DNA from: Acidobacteriota bacterium
Lineage (GTDB): Bacteria; Acidobacteriota; Terriglobia; Terriglobales; Acidobacteriaceae
Assembly (NCBI GenBank): GCA_021802085.1
Contig: JAKAAZ010000209.1
Location: 1-6,251 of the forward strand
Direction of reading: 5' to 3'
DNA: 6,251 bases
The position numbers and the translations under genes were made by a program. Shown here in pieces: positions 6,196 to 6,251 of the stretch. The number at the start of each line of letters is the position of its first letter. Position 1 is the first letter of the stretch. Under the pieces are notes generated by a model, which saw nothing but the letters and a program-made list of their open reading frames with translations, did not search any database and was not told where the DNA came from.

Positions 6196-6251
6196 ATGGA
6201 GATGGACAAGGAGTTGATCGACCGGCTGCTGGGGGGGGTTACCAGAGGCCG
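6196..6251 (+). CDS. Transposase N-terminus, probably IS256 family, partial
   Basis: From ATG 6196 the frame reads MEMDKELIDRLLGGVTRG and runs off the window. MDKELIDRLL with a strong AGGAG ribosome-binding site matches the usual start of IS256 (Transposase_mut) proteins. A run of eight G at 6231-6238 interrupts it. In the frame obtained by two fewer or one more G, the end of the window reads GGYQRP, which resembles the family's usual Y-x-x-PED segment, whereas the frame as given reads VTRG. The gene may therefore be frameshifted, may use slippage at the G run, or the run may be miscalled. A second ATG at 6202 is an alternative start. Confidence 0.55.
   Translation, partial: MEMDKELIDRLLGGVTRG

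Larger units (their letters stand above)
6140..6251 (+). mobile_element. Left end of an IS256-family insertion sequence, cut by the window edge
   Basis: The sequence from about 6140 (AGGGTGTAAATCATTTTGTG and on) has the character of IS256-family termini as I know them, with the GTGTAAATnATTTTGTGTAAA pattern. A transposase-like start with a strong Shine-Dalgarno follows 50 bases later. The exact boundary (6140-6142) cannot be fixed without the other end or the target duplication, both outside the window. Confidence 0.7.

Noticed and set aside
1..6251. CRISPR array, tRNA, rRNA, toxin-antitoxin or retron-like system
   Set aside because: No regularly spaced repeats, cloverleaf, rRNA-like sequence, reverse transcriptase or small gene pair of that type was seen on either strand.

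Overview
The window looks like a piece of a moderately GC-rich bacterial chromosome in which a short block of housekeeping genes is flanked on both sides by insertion-sequence material. A bacillithiol-synthesis gene (bshA), a stand-alone RibA, a LytS-like sensor kinase and abundant IS relics would fit a member of the Acidobacteriota (Terriglobia-like). This is an inference from gene content and style; there is no rRNA or other decisive marker in the window.

Left block (1-1816), mobile-element graveyard. A minus-strand IS1380-family transposase (22-1075) is broken by a frameshift, an internal deletion that removes the middle of the catalytic domain, and an amber codon. Its presumed ribosome-binding site lies inside a near-perfect hairpin (1086-1112). 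Next to it on the plus strand is the 3' part of an IS21-type istB ATPase gene, which has Walker B but lacks Walker A. It is followed 10 bp later by an intact 110-codon hypothetical gene that probably travelled with the IS21-like element.

Middle block (1939-6102), four intact genes. ribA (minus; GTP cyclohydrolase II, first step of riboflavin synthesis) diverges from a LytS-type membrane histidine kinase (plus). The kinase converges with bshA (minus), the two 3' ends overlapping by 34 bp. Upstream of bshA, on the same strand and 60 bp away, is a ChbG/HpnK (YdjC) family carbohydrate deacetylase gene; the two probably form an operon. bshA makes GlcNAc-malate, the substrate that the bacillithiol pathway next deacetylates, so a sugar N-deacetylase-family neighbour is suggestive but not proof of a shared pathway. 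The ribA promoter candidate has a perfect TATAAT only six bases before the ATG, suggesting a leaderless mRNA.

Right edge (about 6140-6251). The left end of an IS256-family element lies 37 bp upstream of the deacetylase gene. It consists of a terminal repeat with two GTGTAAA copies, a hairpin that buries the Shine-Dalgarno sequence, and the first codons of the transposase. A run of eight G within those codons appears to put the conserved continuation (YQRP) out of frame.

I see no CRISPR array, tRNA, rRNA or phage structure, and no convincing new multi-gene system. The most interesting points are the two hairpins over transposase ribosome-binding sites, the G-tract frame problem, the deacetylase-bshA pairing, the possible leaderless ribA mRNA and the uncharacterised IS21-associated small gene.
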